Assembly: GCA_017163975.1 (NCBI GenBank)
Contig: JAFFSR010000291.1
Location: 2,299,001 to 2,363,000 of the forward strand
Origin: Anastatus disparis
Taxonomy: Eukaryota; Arthropoda; Insecta; Hymenoptera; Eupelmidae
Length of the DNA: 64,000 bases
Reading direction: 5' to 3'
Positions within the stretch are counted from its first letter, which is position 1; each line of letters begins with the position of its first letter. Position numbers and translations under genes: made by a program. This document shows positions 23,760 through 34,304 of the stretch, one piece after another. The notes beneath the pieces were generated by a model. That model made no database searches. It had not been told where the DNA came from and worked only from the letters and a program-made list of their open reading frames with translations.

Positions 23760-24016
23760 ATCTAGCATTACCCAGGAACAACGACGTGGACGTAGTAAAA
23801 TATGTTCCCTTTGGGGTGCTGGATTTACGTGAGTCCCCTCGCCTCTCACGTTCGGGGTGCTTAATTTACGTGAGTCCCCTCGCCTCTCACGATCGGGGTG
23901 CTTAATTTACGTGAGTCCCCTCGCCTCTCACGATCGGGGTGCTTAATTTACGTGAGTCCCCTCGCCTCTCACGATCGGGGTGCTTAATTTACGTGAGTCC
24001 CCTCGCCTCTCACGAT
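23760..24016 (+). repeat. minisatellite module, 5 units of 41 bp
   Basis: Units begin near 23814, 23855, 23896, 23937 and 23978, each with GGGGTGCTTAATTTACGTGA and GTCCCCTCGCCTCTCACG, which contains the inverted pair CGTGAG/CTCACG. It is preceded by the unique tail CATTACCCAGGAACAACGAC. The inverted counterpart lies at 9035-9175 in the mariner-like element. Confidence 0.92.
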
Positions 24017-24054
24017 TAGAAACTATTTCAGTTTAACTTATGAAATCTTTTTTT

Positions 24055-25664
24055 TTGATCTAGTAAAGATCTTGACCCAGACCGTCTTTTATGACGAACA
24101 TTTAGCTCATCTCGTTGAAGACACCAGCAATAGTCCGCTAACATTGTTGGAGACCATTTACCCTAATAACGTCTTTCCATTTCTTTGAGGTCCTGATGAG
24201 ATCGCTCACCTTGCTCTTCGCTTACGGCACCTAGATTTTCTGGAAACCATTCTAAATGAGAGTGTAAATAATGCAATTTTACGCTCATATTGCAACCTAA
24301 ATTCTGAAATTTTTCAATCATATCGTCAACTATTTCTTTGTAATCACTAACTTTATTATTACCCAAAAATCCTTTAACAACTTTTTTAAAGCTAATCCAG
24401 GCTTCTTTTTCTACATTTGTCATAACCTGTTCAACCTCTGTTGTTTTCATTAATTCTCTTATTTGTGGTCCAACAAATATACCTTCTTTTATCTTCGCCT
24501 CACTTAAATAAGGGAATTTATCTCTAAGATATTGAAATAATGCACCATCGGTATCAAGAGCCTTTACAAATTGCTTCATTAATCCTAATTTTATATGAAG
24601 CGGAGGCAACAAAACTTTTTTAGAGTCAATTAACGGTTGTTGAATAATGTTGGGATCTCCAGGTTTTAAAGTTTTACGAAGAGGCCAATCCTTTGTAACG
24701 TAATGCTTAACTCTATCTCTGCTATCCCACAAACATATAAAGCACGGATATTTTGTATAACCCAATTGTTGTCCAAGCAGCATTGAAACCATTTTTAAGT
24801 CTCCGCATACTTCCCATTTATGCTGTTCATATTTTATTGCTTTAAGAATAGTTTCTACATTTTCATATGATTCCTTTAGGTGTACAGAATGAGCAATAGG
24901 TATTGACGCATATTCATTTGAGTTATGCAATAAAACTGCTTTCAAACTTGTTTTTGAGGAATCAATAAACAATCTCCATTGATCAGTATCATAAGGAAGT
25001 TCTAATTTTTCAATTAAGCCTTTAACATCATTACGAAAACATATTCATCACATGCAGAATAATACTCAACTAATTCCTTCTCTCGATTACGATACCAACT
25101 AAAAGTAGTTCCTGGAGCAAGAAGGTGTTTCTCTTGAAGTCTTGATCCTAACAACTCAGATTTTTCTTTCGACAAGCCTAAATCTCTGACTAAATCATTT
25201 AAAGAAGCCTGATCAAATAAAATAGGAGCATCAGAGGTTGATTCGATGTCTTCAAAATCGTGATTTTCCATATCGTCACAGACTGTATGGTCTTCAACAT
25301 TTATTCTTACAAATGGAGGGCTTGGAGGAACATCACCAGATGCAAAAGGAATAGGCTTCGTTACGCTTGCTACATTCGGATATTTTATATTACAAGCATT
25401 TTTAATATTATATCCAAATGTTTTGGTTAAACAGAAATAACATTCATTGTGGCTAACAGGTTCACACCAAATTGCAGGAGTTTTGAAAGGCATTGGTGTT
25501 ACTTCTTTATGGGCATTATACCAACGTCTTAATGTTTCAACACATGATTTACAAGCCGTATGTGGAACCCAAGACTTATCCTGATTAGTTATCGAAATAT
25601 TGAAGTAATTAAGATAAAATATTTTTATCGTTTCATTGATTTTCATCGCATTTTTTGCGAACAC
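24055..25664 (-). pseudogene. unclassified element-B gene, multicopy arthropod family
   Basis: Protein of about 530 codons reading 25664 to 24055. The first ATG is at 25646; an upstream GTG is in frame. The N-terminal third has a cysteine cluster (HTACKSCVETLRRWYNAH and CEPVSHNECYFCL) that may bind zinc. The C-terminal part has LFIDSSKTSLKAVLLHN, KYPCFICLWDSR, LLPPLHIKLGLMKQFVKAL and SEEQGERSHQDLK, motifs I know from a large set of uncharacterised insect and cnidarian proteins. Damage: a one-base frameshift near 25035 and a TAG at 24163-24165 inside RRY-GKWSPTMLADYCW. Its position inside matching TIRs suggests it encodes the transposase. The RNase H-like fold is my inference. Confidence 0.65.
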
Positions 25665-26408
25665 GAAGCGACTTCAAATGTAGCAAAAGCTGTCAGGATT
25701 ATTTAAACACTTACGCGAGGTCATTATTGAAATGATCAACAGTTAGAATATTTAATTTAATACTTTATACCTCCAGCGAGTTGTTAACCAACAGATCAAA
25801 TACAAATATTCACAAATTTTTTCCAAAAAATAAGGCACCATGAACGAACAATTAAGAGCTATCTAGTAAATTGTTGCTTAAAATGTTATTAAAAAAATGA
25901 TTTATTTGCGATTACAATAAATACAGAATCAATACAAATGGTCTTTTTTGTACAAATAATAAAAAATTGTATATCAATGAGACGGGGCAAAATTATACTA
26001 AATGATTCACACTAAAGAAATGTATGCTTAAAGGAATTCCAAAGTGAGACGGGGCAAAATTAAAAAGAAAACATGTTTTAATATTGGCAAAGGGACTCCC
26101 GCTCGTAATTTCAAATTGGCGTAACTTGGTGTAGAAAAATCGTAATTGAACTCTGCGACTCTTAAATTAAAGAGGAAGAGTAGTGCTATAAGATGCAACT
26201 AAAAAAAAACTCCCAAAAAATTTTGTCTCTTCTGTACATAACCTCAAAAGTAGCCAAAAACGCCATTTTTGGGTAAAAAACCTCAAATATCTCAAAATCC
26301 TGACGTGATAGAGCAATTCGAACCCCGGATTCGGATTCTACGCAAAAAATTACTTCGGAAATGACCCTCCACTTTTTGACAACAAAACCATGTTGGCCTG
26401 TGTAATAA

Positions 26409-26934
26409 GATGTAGATTATAACAACTTTTTTATATCGATATTTTTCAAAATAAATAACAATTATAAGCGTGTAAAATACGTGTAAAACCAAAGTTAATA
26501 TCAATGTAACATGTGAAGCGAAGAGGTAGTCATTTCGACGCTCTAAGACTCCGTCGTGTCTGTGATTCCCCTAAACGCAACTGTTAATACAATACATAAG
26601 TTACCAATTGTCGCTCCTACGGCCCTAATACATATATGAAAGGAAATTTAGATTTTTATTATTACAGAATTAATTTCAACAGTTTTACATAATATTATTT
26701 CATGTTTTATATATATTTTCAGTTTTTTTCTATCTATTATTCGCGAAGTGCTTAGATTTCGCTTTTTTGCAGTTTTCGCTTTTCTTTTACAATTTATTAT
26801 AAAATGCCTAGTTTTGCTGGTATATGGAATTCGTTTTTCTAATGAATTATCATTCGTGGAGTGCATAGACTTTGTTTATTATTGGATTTTGAGAGTATAG
26901 ATTTCAGTGCGGTGGATTTAAATCACTCGAGCTA
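26409..26934. other. AT-rich insert sequence, no gene
   Basis: Lies between element B and the foldback at 26935, still within the disrupted gene A. Nothing is recognised. Confidence 0.4.
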
Positions 26935-27072
26935 TAAAATAGTATACGATACTCGTGACTTAAATTCACCTATTATTACACGGCGTTTAGGACCCTCTCT
27001 AACGCTCGAGCCCTAACTTCGCCGTGTAATAGTAGGTGATTTAAGTCGCCGGCATCGTAATATACTATTATA
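26935..27072. repeat. foldback, arms about 55 bp
   Basis: AATAGTATACGATACTCGTG...ATTATTACACGGCG and CGCCGTGTAATAGTAGGTG...TACTATT are inverted copies around a loop of about 35 nt. It sits directly upstream of the point where gene A resumes. Confidence 0.75.
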
Positions 27073-27075
27073 TCT

Positions 27076-27883
27076 TCATTTCGTGACAAAATCCAAACCT
27101 TGATGTCACATGCTTACATTTCAAAAACACAATCTGAATATTTTAAAAAATTAAAAAGTGAATTACTAGAGGATGAGATTATAGTATGTTTAGATTTTTC
27201 AGAAAATTATGCTTTTATCGCTCAAAATTCTCCACAAGGATTTCACTGGAATAATGATCAGGCAACAGTATTTGTTACATATATTTATTATGTGGAACAT
27301 ACAAGATTATCAGGCAAGTCATTTGTAATAATTTCAAATAACTTGGCTCATGATACTGTGGCAGTCTATACGTATCAACAAGTACTGATTATATATTTGA
27401 AAGAAAATTTCAAACGATTAAAAAGTATCCACTATTTTAGTGACGGAGCCCCTCAGCAGTTTAAAAATTTCAAAAACATTTTAAATCTTTGTCATCATAA
27501 TGATGATTTTGGAATATCAGCAGAGTGACATTTTTTCCCAACTGCACATGGTAACGGTGCATGTGATGAAGTAGGTGGCTCTATTAAAAGAGCCGCAGCT
27601 AAAGCAAGCCTTACACTTCCAGCAACGCAACAAATTTTGAATGCAGTTGCATTGTACGAATGGTTATAGAATAAAGGAAACTATACTAATGTTGCTTTTG
27701 CCTACTCGCCACGAACAAATTACAATGAAAATTTTAAAAAATTGCAGAATCGTTTTAAAAATAAAAATAAAGTGAAAAACTTACAAAAACAACATTTCAT
27801 TAGTCCAATGGAAAATGGCTATGTTCAATGCAAATTATTTTCTGGTTCTGTAGAGTCTATTCAAGTAAATGTTATAGATTAAT
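27076..27883 (+). pseudogene. transposase-like gene A, C-terminal half
   Basis: Continues the 21385-22925 gene: FRDKIQTLMSHAYISKTQ, then IIVCLDFSENYAFIAQ (first acidic motif), YFSDGAPQQFKN (second acidic motif, about 27437-27472) and HFFPTAHGNGACDEVGGSIK. These are the invariant blocks of the family; spaced D, D and D/E residues in LDFSENY, SDGA and CDEVGG are compatible with a DDE nuclease. Damage: TGA at 27526-27528 in place of the Trp of AEWHF, and TAG at 27667 in YEWL-NKGNY. The stop at 27881-27883 fits the natural end. The 4.15 kb between the halves is all inserted DNA. Confidence 0.7.
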
Positions 27884-28583
27884 TATTATATTTACGTTTT
27901 TATAGTTTGATATATTGTTTATTACATAATATTAAATTCTGAAATATACTGTAAATAAAAAATTTGATAATCTATATTTTAATAACACCATACATATTTG
28001 TTAATACGATTAAATGAAATAGTTGGTTAATAAATTATTTAGTAAAAAATATTTTAAACAATTCTTAACTTGAAAAATTGACTGATTTGTTTAAAATAAT
28101 AAGACTGATATAAATTTTTTTATAAATTTTTCTCAATTGTAAAATGGGCTATTAAAAGTATGAGTTCAGCGTAAGAGAGCATTCTTTTGATAACAGTAGA
28201 AGCGAATAACGTAGATGTGAATAACAGATGAATGACCTTTCAAGTTCATCTCTAAAAGATGAATTTTGCCTTAATTACAATAGCTACCTGATTATTCAGT
28301 ACTATGGTAGAGAAGTCTATTTGATGTTAGACACCTATTGGATTCAGCTATGGAAATCCTCTATGAAACAGTCTTTAACTTTGCTATGGATATCTGGTAA
28401 CTCTTTTTCATAGAAGCAAATGGCTTTTGTTTTTATGCTTTTTTATAATTCATGTCATAAATTCAATTAAACAAATCTCAAGCCACAAGTGTATACCCTA
28501 CTAAAAAATCTCATTTCATATTTTTTATTTTGGTATGTTTGAAATCATAATTTGGGGACTATTTAATATTTAGTTTCAATAAT
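27884..28583. other. no gene recognised
   Basis: AT-rich. The 61-codon open stretch at 28228-28413 has no recognisable motif. Confidence 0.35.
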
Positions 28584-28731
28584 GTGACAGTAATAATTGA
28601 ATCTAATCACGTATAAAAACTTAGGAGCTATTTGAACAAATAATTAAAATCAGCATGTCACAGACATTGGTATATATTAATATTAAATTAATTCATTCTC
28701 ATTGTCAGTGATATACGATTAAACTCATGTC
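28584..28731 (-). repeat. 150-bp repeat, partner of 16670-16819
   Basis: Ends ...ACTCATGTC. Its reverse complement matches the left copy nearly base for base. Confidence 0.8.
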
Positions 28732-28991
28732 ATTGAATGAGCGATATACACATAATATATACATAGTTTTACTATAGTTACGTACAGTAAATTATATTCA
28801 CAGACTGCTCTTAATAATTTATCTGCATAATTAGAATCATTTTACGGTACTTTATATTAGCCCATGAATAGTTTCAGAATAATCAAAATGGACCGCTTCC
28901 ATGGCCTAGTCACTGTAAAAACCTAGGCCTCAATTTTTTTTTATATTATCTTTTACATGGAAAAATGTAGACATTGTTAAAGGATTTTTTG

Positions 28992-29088
28992 GGATTTCAA
29001 CCGCGTAAGCTGTGGTTTAGGATATCAACATTTTGTGAACATTACGACTGTTGGTATCCTAAACCACAACTTACGCGGTCGAAATCCG
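28992..29088. repeat. long hairpin, arms about 36 bp
   Basis: GGATTTCAACCGCGTAAGCT, TGTGGTTTAGGATA and their inverted copies enclose a loop of about 25 nt. A few more pairs extend outside the arms. No coding sequence. Confidence 0.8.
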
Positions 29089-29499
29089 AAAAAAAATTCT
29101 CTAAAAGTGTCTAACATTCACCGTGAAAGTTTTGAATCTAAACATAAAAAATGTACTTTTGGTGTTACTGAAATACTAAAAGTACATGCAATATTCTGAT
29201 AGAATATCAATACACAGTATTTTCTAATTAATTACTTTAAATAACGTCTTTAAATAATTTGGAAAAGTATCATTTTTCATAGCCTTTATCACTATAATGT
29301 TTTACAAAAAAAATCTCAATTTTAACGTTTTGCTTACATTGTTACATAACATTATATTTTTTTAAATATATTTACAATAATATTTGCTTATAATATGTAA
29401 ATAATTCATAATTCTATTTGAAAATGGCATTCTAGGAATTGAGCTTATAAATTATCAATTAAAAAATTTTTTTGCATAAATTATATTAACTATTGCAGA

Positions 29500-29978
29500 A
29501 ATTACCTCTGTAGAAATCTTACAGTACTTTTGCAAAATCTATGCAGAAAATAATTTCTAGAATTCTGCATAGTGTGTCACTGTATTATGAACAATGTTTT
29601 TTGTAGAAGTTATGTAGCTCTTCCGCATGAAATATATATAACTATTGCAGATATTAGCAATTTAAATCCTGCAGAACATAATTCAGTTAGGTTGAGTATA
29701 ATCCTATGAAATTCATATAGATATTCTGTAGAAAGTATGCCTACATCCACTGCAGGAATCGAGGAAATTCATGTAGAAATACATAACGTTTGCAGAGAAT
29801 CTGCAGAGCATTAAGAGAAATTCATGCGGAAATTCTGCACAATTGATGCATAATATTTGCAGTGTTTGTACACAATTTCCGCAAATTTCCTGCATAACAT
29901 TTGCAGAATTCGTACATAAGCTCTGCAAAAACTCTGCAGAGAAATCTGTAGAAATTCTGCAGTTATTATGCAGGTTAG
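29500..29978. repeat. TGCAGAAATT word-rich degenerate array
   Basis: About 480 bp in which TGCAGAA, TTCTGCA, CTGCATAA and GTAGAAAT recur every 15-35 bp on both strands, without a strict period. It resembles in style the GGAAGATT array at 11.5-14 kb but uses a different word. Minus-strand ORFs here (MQEICGNCVQTLQILC and similar) are by-products. Confidence 0.65.
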
Positions 29979-29986
29979 TTTCTTAA

Positions 29987-30359
29987 GGGGATGTAAAATG
30001 GACACTACACCTGTACTCATAAATATTCACTATCTTTACATTTTATTGCAAAATTTTCAATAAAAAATGCATTAAGTTGTAGTATGTACCATGAAGATTA
30101 TTCAGTTAAATTTTTAAATGAATTCATTCATTATTTATTGAGAATTTTTGGTTCCAAAATTATTTATTAAAATTTTTCAATTTTGTACAGGAATCCAAAT
30201 ATCTTAAAAGCTATTGAATAAATTTATTTGAAAACTTATCAAAATAATCATCATGGTAAATACTACAAGCTAATGCATTTCTTTTCTGGAAATTCAGCAA
30301 TAAAATAGAAAGGAAGCTAATATCTATAAGTACAGGTGTAGTGTCCGTTTTACATCTCC
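29987..30359. mobile_element. TTAA-flanked MITE (373 bp)
   Basis: TTAA at 29983-29986 and 30360-30363. TIRs of about 35 bp: GGGGATGTAAAATGGACACT on the left and GTGTCCGTTTTACATCTCC on the right. No coding capacity. Confidence 0.85.
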
Positions 30360-30390
30360 TTAAGGGATAGTAGTATTTATCAGTTATGTA

Positions 30391-30536
30391 TGTCCTTTAG
30401 CCGTATTCAGGTGGAATATGAATTGAGGACAATGTTTGTCGCTTCAGCTAAAGTTGCCGAGGTTGGGTATATTTCTGCTCAAGCGGCAAACATAGTTCGA
30501 GATTCAGATTTCACCTAAATAAATGGCCAAAGGACA
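30391..30536. mobile_element. TA-flanked foldback MITE (146 bp)
   Basis: TGTCCTTTAGCC...GGCCAAAGGACA with TA on each side (30389-30390 and 30537-30538). The arms are about 55 bp and imperfect, and both contain ATGTTTG next to a CGGC/CGCTT patch. Confidence 0.7.
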
Positions 30537-30549
30537 TAGATGATTTTAT

Positions 30550-30930
30550 GTCCGAAGTAGGCTGTATTAAGAATTATTACTTAATAGTTGAAAATATAAA
30601 TCTTTTTATTAATACTTTTTTAATTTAATTTTAATTCTATTGATTTTTTCTTTTGTTTCTTAGATTTACATTTCATAAGTATAGCTGCTATCGAAGCGCG
30701 AGTCATTTTTTTACTAACCTCCGTTTAATATGATTGCTCTTTGACATATTGAACGAAACATAATAGCATCGTTGATGCATATTGATTTTTCCTGAAACAT
30801 ATTGATACTCAATATGTCTCAGGTGGACATATAAATCTTGTATAGAGTCGAGCAGCATGCGAGAGACATATGCGATACCAATACCAATTGAGCATGCTCT
30901 TTAGATACTGATGCAAATACGGCCTACGAG
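30550..30930. mobile_element. possible second TA-flanked MITE
   Basis: TGTCCGAAGTAGGCTGTATT at about 30551 and AATACGGCCTACGAGGACA at about 30915-30933 are imperfect inverted ends bounding about 380 bp. Shorter and weaker than its neighbour. Confidence 0.45.
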
Positions 30931-30931
30931 G

Positions 30932-30935
<4 letters not shown>

Positions 30936-30998
<63 letters not shown>
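30936..30998. repeat. (TA)n microsatellite
   Basis: TA array directly abutting CTAGGGGG at 30999. Confidence 0.95.
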
Positions 30999-30999
<1 letters not shown>

Positions 31000-31035
31000 T
31001 AGGGGGTAACGCTCTCCAACCCCCAATATTTAATT
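30999..31035 (-). mobile_element. possible Helitron 3' end
   Basis: On the minus strand, GGGGGT...ACCCCC (31019-31024 with 31002-31007) forms a hairpin immediately before CTAG and then T of the TA array. This is the same arrangement as at 5710. The Rep relic that follows lies on the opposite strand, so the two may not belong to one copy. Confidence 0.35.
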
Positions 31036-31039
31036 CAAT

Positions 31040-31370
31040 TTACGTCGAGAAAGATTTATTTATGTTAAAATATATGTTACATGGCCCAGAGATACTTTGT
31101 TATGATTTAAAAAATAGTAAATTTAAAAAAATGTTTTCGAATACGTTTTGTAATTCAATTATTTTTGAAGATAATGGTTTCCAGAATGCAGAAGAAAAAA
31201 TAGTAAATCAAAAAACTATTATTATAATTAAAAAAATTGATGAACAACAAATAAAAGTTGATAACTCAATGATAGTACCATATAATTCAACATTACTTAA
31301 AAAATACAGTTGTAATATAAATGTAGAATATTATGCATCAATAATAAGTATAAGATCTCAAGTACTATGA
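31040..31370 (+). pseudogene. Helitron N-terminal (pre-Rep) fragment
   Basis: LHGPEILCYDLKNSKFKKMF, then NSMIVPYNSTLLKKYSCNINVEYYASI (about 31260-31350), match the conserved block just before the HUH nuclease core of animal Helitron Rep proteins, where the pattern is VVPYNPxLxxxYxxHINVE. The usual His is Asn here. The frame breaks right after it, and the downstream Rep and helicase are missing. It complements, but does not join, the helicase relic at 2.3 kb. Confidence 0.7.
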
Positions 31371-31899
31371 TCTCATTAATGTCTATAGCATTAATAAATT
31401 ATTTATCATTTACATAAATCATTGAATCTATACAATTTTTCATTCTAAATATATTTCTATATATTTCTAAATTTTTAAATACTGAGGTATATATGTAGGC
31501 GTACGACGTGATTAATAATTCTAGAAACTATTCTTTACATTATTATTTTTATAATTTCAATAAATTAGAATTAAAATGTATACATAAATGAATATTGTAT
31601 AAAAAGTAACAACTTCTATTTAATTAAACTTTAAATTAACTACCCTTACCAGTATATGGAATCATAAACTTATACCATCGGTACTTATATATCTCTTGAA
31701 ATCAGATCGTATTATCATGACATTCAAAAATATATTTAGATTAGACCCATTTTAATAGAAGAATTTTGTCTTCGTTACTGAAAAAATATGTGCTTAATAA
31801 GATAATCAATTCAAATTATTACTATTACTACTATTATATTAAAGTGAAGAATTAAGACTTTTTTTTTCTCACGTGAATATCTTTTGCATTATTGCCAGA
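31371..31899. other. no gene recognised
   Basis: AT-rich with no supported feature. Confidence 0.4.
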
Positions 31900-32093
31900 T
31901 ACACACATACACATACACACGTGCACCTTTAACATACACATACACATGTACACATACTGATGCACACATACAAATGCACACATACAAATGCACACATACA
32001 CATACAGATATATACACAGATATATACACATACACAATATCCGTCACTCCATCTCCGACATCGTCTCTCCGTCTCCGTCTCTCCAACTCCATG

Positions 32094-32151
<58 letters not shown>

Positions 32152-32290
32152 CCATGTATATTTTCACATGTACATGTCACATACACAAGTACACATAAAC
32201 ACATACACTTATACACATAAACACATACTCACATACACATACACTCATGCGCATAAACAGATACACACATACAAATACACATACACATAC
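31900..32290. repeat. ACACAT-type microsatellite with (TA)n core
   Basis: Degenerate CA/TACA repeats from about 31900 to 32035 and from 32160 to 32290 surround a (TA)n at 32098-32149 and a short CCGTCTCC patch. The several overlapping ORFs on both strands are low-complexity artefacts. Confidence 0.9.
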
Positions 32291-32294
32291 ACAA

Positions 32295-32715
32295 CATTTT
32301 CCTCTCCATCTCCGTCTCTTTGTCTCCATCTTCTCGTCCCTGTTTTATTTTCTTTGTCTCTTCGTCTCCGTTCCTCTATCTCCGTCTTTTCGTCTCCATC
32401 TTTCTCTCTCTTTATCTCCGTCCCTTTGTTCATGTCTCTCCGTCTCGGCCTTTCCATCTCTGCCTCTCCGCCTCTGTCTCTCCATCTCCGTCCCTCCATC
32501 TATGTCTTTCCGTCTCTGTTCCTACGACTCCGTTTCTTAGTCTTTGTCTCTTTGTCTTTGTCTTTTTGTTTTCATCTCTTCGTCCCTCTGTCTATGTCTC
32601 TTCATCTTCGTCTCTCCGTTTTCGTCTTTTCGTCTATGTCTCTCTATCTTCTTCTCTCCACCACTGTGTCTCTATCTCTCCGTCTCCGTTTCTTTATCTC
32701 CGTCCTTCTGTCAGA
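32295..32715. repeat. 420-bp pyrimidine minisatellite (TCTCCGTCTCT)
   Basis: Almost pure C/T with G mainly in CCGTC or TTTGTC. It is built from 6-, 12- and 18-bp variants of TCTCCGTCTTT. Three plus-strand frames and at least one minus-strand frame stay open because the repeat has no stop triplets; the encoded serine/leucine/arginine text is not evidence of a gene. Confidence 0.9.
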
Positions 32716-33430
32716 AACACATAATTAAAAAGAATGAATTGCTATCATATTTTTTCATTAATTTAAATGGGATTCAGTAAAACAAATTTTTAATTTATCA
32801 TGATGATATGATTTGTATTTAAACAATTTTTATACATATTGGAACTTTAATTAATTCTTTTTTTTCAATTATATAAAAACTAAATTCGAAACAGATAGAA
32901 CACTAATATATGAAAATTTAATCAAGCGACGTTAAGGGCGAGGTAAATTAAGCTCGTAAAATATAAAAATCAAGTTTCTTTCATCAGTTAATCCAGTAAT
33001 CTACCATATTCAATATTAATAATTTTACTCTAATTAAATTTTAATTGAAAAATAAATCTTAATACTTCTATTAATAAATAACTTTATAAACATTTAAATC
33101 ATTTAAGTGTAAACAAATACAAAAATATATTGTTAAAAGATTGATTATAATAACAATAAAGACAATTCCTCGCCATCACATCATTGTATATTGGTGCACG
33201 GTGTGATATAAATGATTCCAAATATCATAGATTAGTAACTATAAGATATATTCAAATAAATATATAAATCCACTATTATTACAAATAAATAAATACATGA
33301 TTATATTTATTTTTTTATTGAATATTTATGTATTTTTTCTATTAAGGATAAAATAGAGATAGAATGAAAAATATATTACATTGTAAGGGATGAATATTAA
33401 AAATTAAAATATGCAAGTCATTTATGCATT

Positions 33431-34046
33431 ACTTAATTGTTTATTAAAAAAAATTATTCAATGTTTGAATATAAATTGAATTTTTATTCTAATTGTAATC
33501 TATATGATTACCCTTTAGCTTCAGTAGCTTAAGCAATAGTATTTATCTACAAAAGTTAATTAATAAATGAACTGATGATATTTTTTTTTAAATACATGAA
33601 CTGATATTATTTTTTTTCATTTTAATGAAAATATTAGTCTAGATCTAATTAGGAGTTATGATTTAAGTTAATACGTCATTAACTAATTGTTTATTATTAA
33701 TAAAATTATTCTATATTTAAATTTGATTTAAATTTTTATTCTTATTGACAAGGTAGCATTTTTTTCAAAAAATAATAGCTAAGTTCTAATCAATAGTTTT
33801 ATTTAATGCATACTCTTTTTCATACCAAAGAAATTTGTCTTATCTTCTTTTCCCTCTTTTTTTCATATATATAGATAAAACGTAAATAGTTCATTAATTA
33901 ATTGTTTTTTAATAAAAAAATTATTGAATGTTTTAATATAAATTGAATTTTTATTCTAATTAAATTCTATATGATTACCCTTTAGCTTCAGTAACTTAGA
34001 CAATAGCATTTATCTATAAAAGTTTATTAATAAATGAACAGGTAAT
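33431..34046 (+). repeat. direct repeat of about 150 bp, two full copies and one partial
   Basis: The copies at 33431-33582 and 33897-34046 share TATATGATTACCCTTTAGCT, TTCAGTA and AATAGTATTTATCTA-type sequence. A partial copy begins at about 33683. Spacing is about 466 bp. The DNA before and between them is plain AT-rich. Confidence 0.75.
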
Positions 34047-34122
34047 AGTGTTTTAATAAATTTAATAAAATGTTAGTCACGATTTATTTAAAGGTCCTGA
34101 TATAAGTTAATATGTTACTTAA

Positions 34123-34254
34123 CCTTCTGAAAGCCAGGATGACGCCATATGGCGTCATCCCGGCCCAGATATACTATTACTTAAGAAACATTTATATGGA
34201 AAATTTCAAGAAAGTTACACTTTTTTAGTGGAAAAAATGCCGGCTGTTAGAAGG
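34123..34254. mobile_element. TTAA-flanked piggyBac-type MITE (132 bp)
   Basis: TTAA at 34119-34122 and 34255-34258. The ends CCTTCTGAAAGCCAGG and CCGGCTGTTAGAAGG are imperfect inverted copies. Inside is a perfect 22-bp palindrome centred on GACGCCATATGGCGTC (about 34139-34160). Confidence 0.82.
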
Positions 34255-34304
34255 TTAATTATTCGTCTCTACATATGATTTGAGGAATAAGGAGGAGGAG
34301 TTAA

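Larger units (their letters stand above)
23092..26402. mobile_element. TIR element B, 3.3 kb, with 6-bp TSD
   Basis: The ends CACAGGCC...GGCCTGTG are flanked by TAATAA at 23086-23091 and 26403-26408. Inverted arms of about 305-310 bp (23092-23404 and 26099-26402) share GGAGGGTCATTTCCGAAGTA, CCGAATCCGGGG, CTCAAAAGTAGCCAAAAACGCC (inverted) and AATTGGCGTAACTTGGTG (inverted). It encloses one broken minus-strand gene (24055-25664) and the 5-unit minisatellite module. It is inserted in the middle of gene A. Confidence 0.85.

Noticed and set aside
29713..30020. Cysteine-rich minus-strand ORFs
   Set aside because: They derive from the TGCAGAA word array; no conserved spacing.
31884..32780. Long plus- and minus-strand ORFs (up to 246 codons)
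   Set aside because: They translate CA, TA and TCTCCG repeats; several frames are open at once.
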